From Lingula anatina (lineage: Eukaryota > Brachiopoda > Lingulata > Lingulida > Lingulidae), in the NCBI RefSeq assembly GCF_001039355.2, contig NW_019775483.1, positions 279,559-343,558 on the forward strand: a stretch of 64,000 nucleotides of DNA, read 5' to 3'. The notes under the pieces are model-generated. The model saw only the letters and a list, made by a program, of their open reading frames with translations. It was not told where the DNA came from and ran no database searches. Shown piece after piece: positions 60,388 through 64,000 of this stretch (position 1 is its first letter; every line of letters begins with the position of its first letter). The position numbers were made by a program, and so were the translations under genes.

Positions 60388-63300
60388 GTAGGTAAACGCT
60401 ACCTGTGTTGTGTTAAAAATAGTGGGTTGAAGGACTATACGGAAGCCCGAAATCACCTATTTACCCCCCCCCCCCCCGACTTCACCTCCACACCTCTACT
60501 GTAACTTCCCACCCATTTATGACATTATCACAATACCCATTTTATTCTTCAGAGTTTTCTATTCTGATGGATTTTACGGTGTTTTGATTCTAAGTATACG
60601 CACAGTAGAAATCAATTCGGCCCAGCGTTAAGGGCGATATGCTGTTTATATACCCTCTACCAGGGCCGCAGTTATTCTTGCTGAGACGACAGCACAGTGC
60701 AGATATTAGCCATCTATTTAACCAGAGACATATCTGTTAAATATCTAGTGAAATATCAATCCGTGGCCCTGGTAGAGGGTACTGTTTATACATTATATCA
60801 TTCTGGCCTTGAAACACAGGCCTCCATAACCAAATAGTTCTGCCTCAAGATTTCTACGAAAATCAATCGTTCTCTCAGCTAACACGAACGGTTTGTTAGC
60901 ACCATTGTAAATATAATCTAGTTTACCAGTGGCTGCATTTATGGGTCCTAGCAAAAGAAAAAAAAGAACCTCGGATTTGTTTAACCGCGACTGATTAATG
61001 TAAAGTCACAACTGTTTGCCAAATTCAAAAGCACTGTTAACGCTCATGTAACTCATTTCTGGATGTTAGGGGTTGGTCATTCGTGTAAAGGTCTTACTAT
61101 CTCACTCTGAAACGCACCTGTGGTCAGTAGTTTTATATATGGTTCCTTGCCATATGCCTTTGATCAATATATGGTATTCGACATCATATCTTTAAAGGTT
61201 GTTGAACTATTTCCCTGTCGGTTGGAATAAAAGACTTTAGTGGGTGAAAGAATTTCCATAAATATCTCATTGTACGTTTGACGTAGAGAAAATAAGAGAA
61301 AAGTGAACTATTATGTGTAATCTTCGTTTTGTGTCTTCGGGATATTTTTCTCCTTTCTTTCCGGGTCAGCAAGGAAGGGGAAATTCATATGATATGCGCT
61401 TCCTTTTCAACAGTATTCATCTACAATCTGCCATATTTAAGTCTGAAGACAGCAGATTCTTAGTGAGTGTGTCTTCTTCAATCTTAATATTACATGCGTC
61501 AACCATTTATTTCGAAAACAGAGCGCGAAAATGTGTGAACTTTAAATTCAGCCCCTTGTAAGAAAAAATCATAATATTTTATAATATACATTATCTATAT
61601 ATCATGAAGAACAAAGACAAAATGTCTCTTGTCCTTTTGGCCAAAATAATTCAGATTCTACTGGCACGGATTGATAATTTCTAACCTTGAGTCCACACAG
61701 TCCACGGACCAATGATGTTTTTTTTTTTTGCTCATTTATACCAACATAGATATACAGGACAGCTGTAAACCTTTTCTGGGATTCAAACAGATCCATATAT
61801 AAATGTAGGCCCATATATATAGGCTATAGTTACTATTGTAGCGGCAGCTATACACCCACAGTGGACATCGGAATGAAGTTAATGGATTCGTATTGTCTAT
61901 ATTGTATAATGCTAATGTGAAATGCCACAGCAAAGACTGTCAGCTGGAATACTTAGGTACTATAGTCTACTTACATAGCCGACTAGCGTGCACAGTCCAA
62001 TTTAACACTAAAGAGTATGGAATTTCGCCCACAGCTCAGAGCTTCTATCTTAATGCTCAGATTAATAAGGAAATTAACCCCATCCACTATTCGATTTTAA
62101 TGGACTGTTTCGCATTATCATACCTCATGCCCCGGGAAAGACATTTTTGATAAATTACCCCCATTTTTCATATCATCGTTTTGTGATAAATCATCGGATA
62201 AATAAAAGTGCATTAACGCCAATGAAATTTATGTCACACACGCAAACGCACAATCACGTACATGCGAACGCACACACAAACTCGACAAAAATGGTTTTGC
62301 ACACACTCGCGCAAACATGTGCGTGCGGACACACACATTCACACAAACTCAGTATCATTTACACGTTACTCATCATTCTTTATTAAGAAACCATATGTCA
62401 CTGTCGCCAAAGATGTACACGTTGCGCCGCGGGGTAATGAAACCCTAGACAATTTATCATTAAACACGTGTATATCAATGAAAAGGTTTAGAACACACAC
62501 AGGCGTTTTTACTTCATGAGATTTCTCATTTCCCCCAAATATATCAGAATGAAAGACATGTACCTAAACTGGAGCAAGAGTCATTTATCGAAAAAGCGTG
62601 TTTTTATTTAGGAGAATAGGAGCGATGTTTTGTATTGAAATAAAGCATACTTTCCTTGTGAGCAACAAAATACCAATATGACGTATCAAGCTAAATACAC
62701 CTGAAAACTGGATAAAATGACACGAAAGTTACGAGGTCACCTTAGTAGCTTTTAATGCACAGAGATTACAAAACTAAATTCAGAATTGGCTTTATGTAGG
62801 TATAAGCCATATATTTTATGAATTCGTTTAAAGATGTCAACTTGCCCCTAAGCCGATATTTACAAATATATTTTAAAGACTATAAGAAAAACTCACCCAA
62901 GACCTTAGAATAGATTTTAAAAGTCACGAACACTTCATAGATCATTTACAGCGTAACATGAGAGGCTAAAAAGGTGGGCCGTATCTTTGTAGAAAGTGGA
63001 AAAACAAATCGTCAATTGCCTGTGGGCTATACACCATAGCGACCACCAAATATCTTGAACCATTTATGAAATACAGATACAGGATAATTTTGACATTAGT
63101 TTCATGACGTAACGCCAATGTTCTGTTCATAATTATAAGGTGTTTTTGTGCGTTCCCAAACGTCATATCGTATCAACGGATTTAGTTTTTCAACATTTCC
63201 ATTTTAAACAGGTCTTTACGGACCACGTTTTTAAATACATACAATGAGTGTTAATATTATAATGGGTTTATTGTACCTGTTTTGCAATGTATGCAGCCTG

Positions 63301-63831
63301 TGTATTGAATGCATATATGAAAATATAGTTTTAAAATGAAGTAAGATACAATCATAAAAAAATACATTTACAATGAATGTTATAAAAATATTTTTAAAAA
63401 GATGTTGGTGTGCGTCGTTCTTTTGTGACTGAAACTACAGGAAACTCATTCCTCTATTATCAGCATTTCTGGTAATCTCTAGATATGCAAAAATAATATA
63501 TGCTGATTACCGAGGCGAGAATTCAGTAATCTCTGCAGCTGTTTTACCTTCATTGCACCTCCCAGTTACAAATAGTCCCTAAGCTAAAACATTCCTTTTC
63601 TTTATTCTATACAGAGTGTGTGAATGTCCAATAGCTGTGACACTCTGTCAACAACTCTGGGCACATTTCACGTATCCGACAAATAAAAAGGGGATATCGG
63701 AAATATTTATGTAATATTATCCCCGCTGTCATTTCCTCCCTCCCAATATATATATAAACAGTGTCCACGTTATGTTGAAGTGGTGGGATTAATTAATCTG
63801 TTTATTTGTCATTTAGTGTCCTTATTCCCAG
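60388..63831. other. Probable intron or spacer
   Basis: No convincing exon is seen. It contains the 131-bp inverted-repeat element at 60651 and an interrupted CA-rich tract near 62234-62350. Confidence 0.5.
60651..60781. mobile_element. Small inverted-repeat element with 9-bp target duplication
   Basis: The 131-bp element starts TACCCTCTACCAGGGCC and ends with the complement GGCCCTGGTAGAGGGTA. It is flanked by perfect direct repeats CTGTTTATA (60642-60650 and 60782-60790). Duplications of about 9 bp are characteristic of Mutator-like elements. Fragments of the same family lie at 48360-48400 and 49922-49966. Confidence 0.85.
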
Positions 63832-63953
63832 CTCATTACTGTGTACACAGGGGCTGTCCTTATGAGGTGTGTTTAAGGGAGGTGATGTCAGGTATTAAGC
63901 GTGTTAACGTGATATCTGCGGGTAACTTGGTCCAATACTGGGCGTTCAACATG
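63832..63953 (+). CDS. Possible second exon of the 60.3 kb gene
   Basis: A good acceptor (TTATTCCCAG) and a GTAGGT donor at 63954 bound a 122-nt segment that is open in phase 1, which matches the phase of the exon at 60267-60387. It would encode a cysteine-containing start (AHYCVHRGCPYEVC) followed by a mixed segment ending VQYWAFNM. No domain is recognised. The link to the first exon rests on phase and strand only. Confidence 0.3.
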
Positions 63954-64000
63954 GTAGGTCTGTTAACGTAAATTAAAGGCATAACAACCGTTCATTTTGG

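Noticed and set aside
1-64000. CRISPR array, operons or a prokaryotic defence island
   Set aside because: The window is intron-containing animal DNA; direct repeats here are microsatellites, tandem duplications or assembly duplicates without regular spacers.

Overview
The window is animal nuclear DNA. It is AT-rich, with intron-split coding exons (GT/AG sites, consistent phases), long spacers full of microsatellites and small inverted-repeat elements, and proteins of extracellular animal families: LDL-receptor class A, leucine-rich-repeat and seven-helix receptor, CUB, C-type lectin, SRCR and EGF. Gene content and strong allelic-looking sequence duplication suggest a highly heterozygous marine invertebrate such as a cephalochordate, echinoderm, hemichordate or mollusc. 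I cannot name the species from the sequence.

Layout. 1-17 kb: mostly non-coding. It holds a 3'-terminal coding exon of an unidentified plus-strand gene, present twice inside an approximately 4.3 kb near-identical repeat (about 5.19-9.64 kb and 9.64-13.75 kb) joined at a single N. This is probably two haplotypes laid end to end by the assembler. 17-30 kb: a gene-poor stretch with a terminal exon of an unknown minus-strand gene at 17.65-17.85 kb, one weaker exon candidate at 26.5-26.8 kb, microsatellites and a foldback element. 30.8-39.0 kb: a three-exon plus-strand gene for a 2477-residue adhesion-type receptor (signal peptide, mucin-like region, CUB, two C-type lectin-like domains, LDLa repeats, LRRs, 7TM), of the LDLa-LRR-GPCR class that includes relaxin receptors and snail GRL101. 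40.9-47.0 kb: a minus-strand secreted SRCR plus EGF protein (8 exons, 325 aa). 49.0-54.1 kb: a minus-strand phytanoyl-CoA-dioxygenase-family Fe(II)/2-oxoglutarate oxygenase (9 exons, 290 aa). 55.6-57.4 kb: a minus-strand secreted C-type lectin (5 exons, 197 aa) with its own TATA box. 60.3 kb to the end: a plausible signal-peptide first exon of a plus-strand gene that leaves the window.

The genes do not form one pathway. The receptor, SRCR-EGF protein and lectin are all secretory or surface proteins with carbohydrate- or protein-binding modules; the dioxygenase is predicted to be intracellular. The richest unannotated material is a set of small non-autonomous DNA transposons, three with convincing target-site duplications. 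One is present in one copy of the 4.3 kb repeat and absent from the other, which gives a clean empty site. I found no new defence-like or operon-like system. The most unusual gene-level observations are the receptor's domain order with introns only in its first lectin domain, and a duplicated exon tail with a decoy splice donor in the dioxygenase gene.
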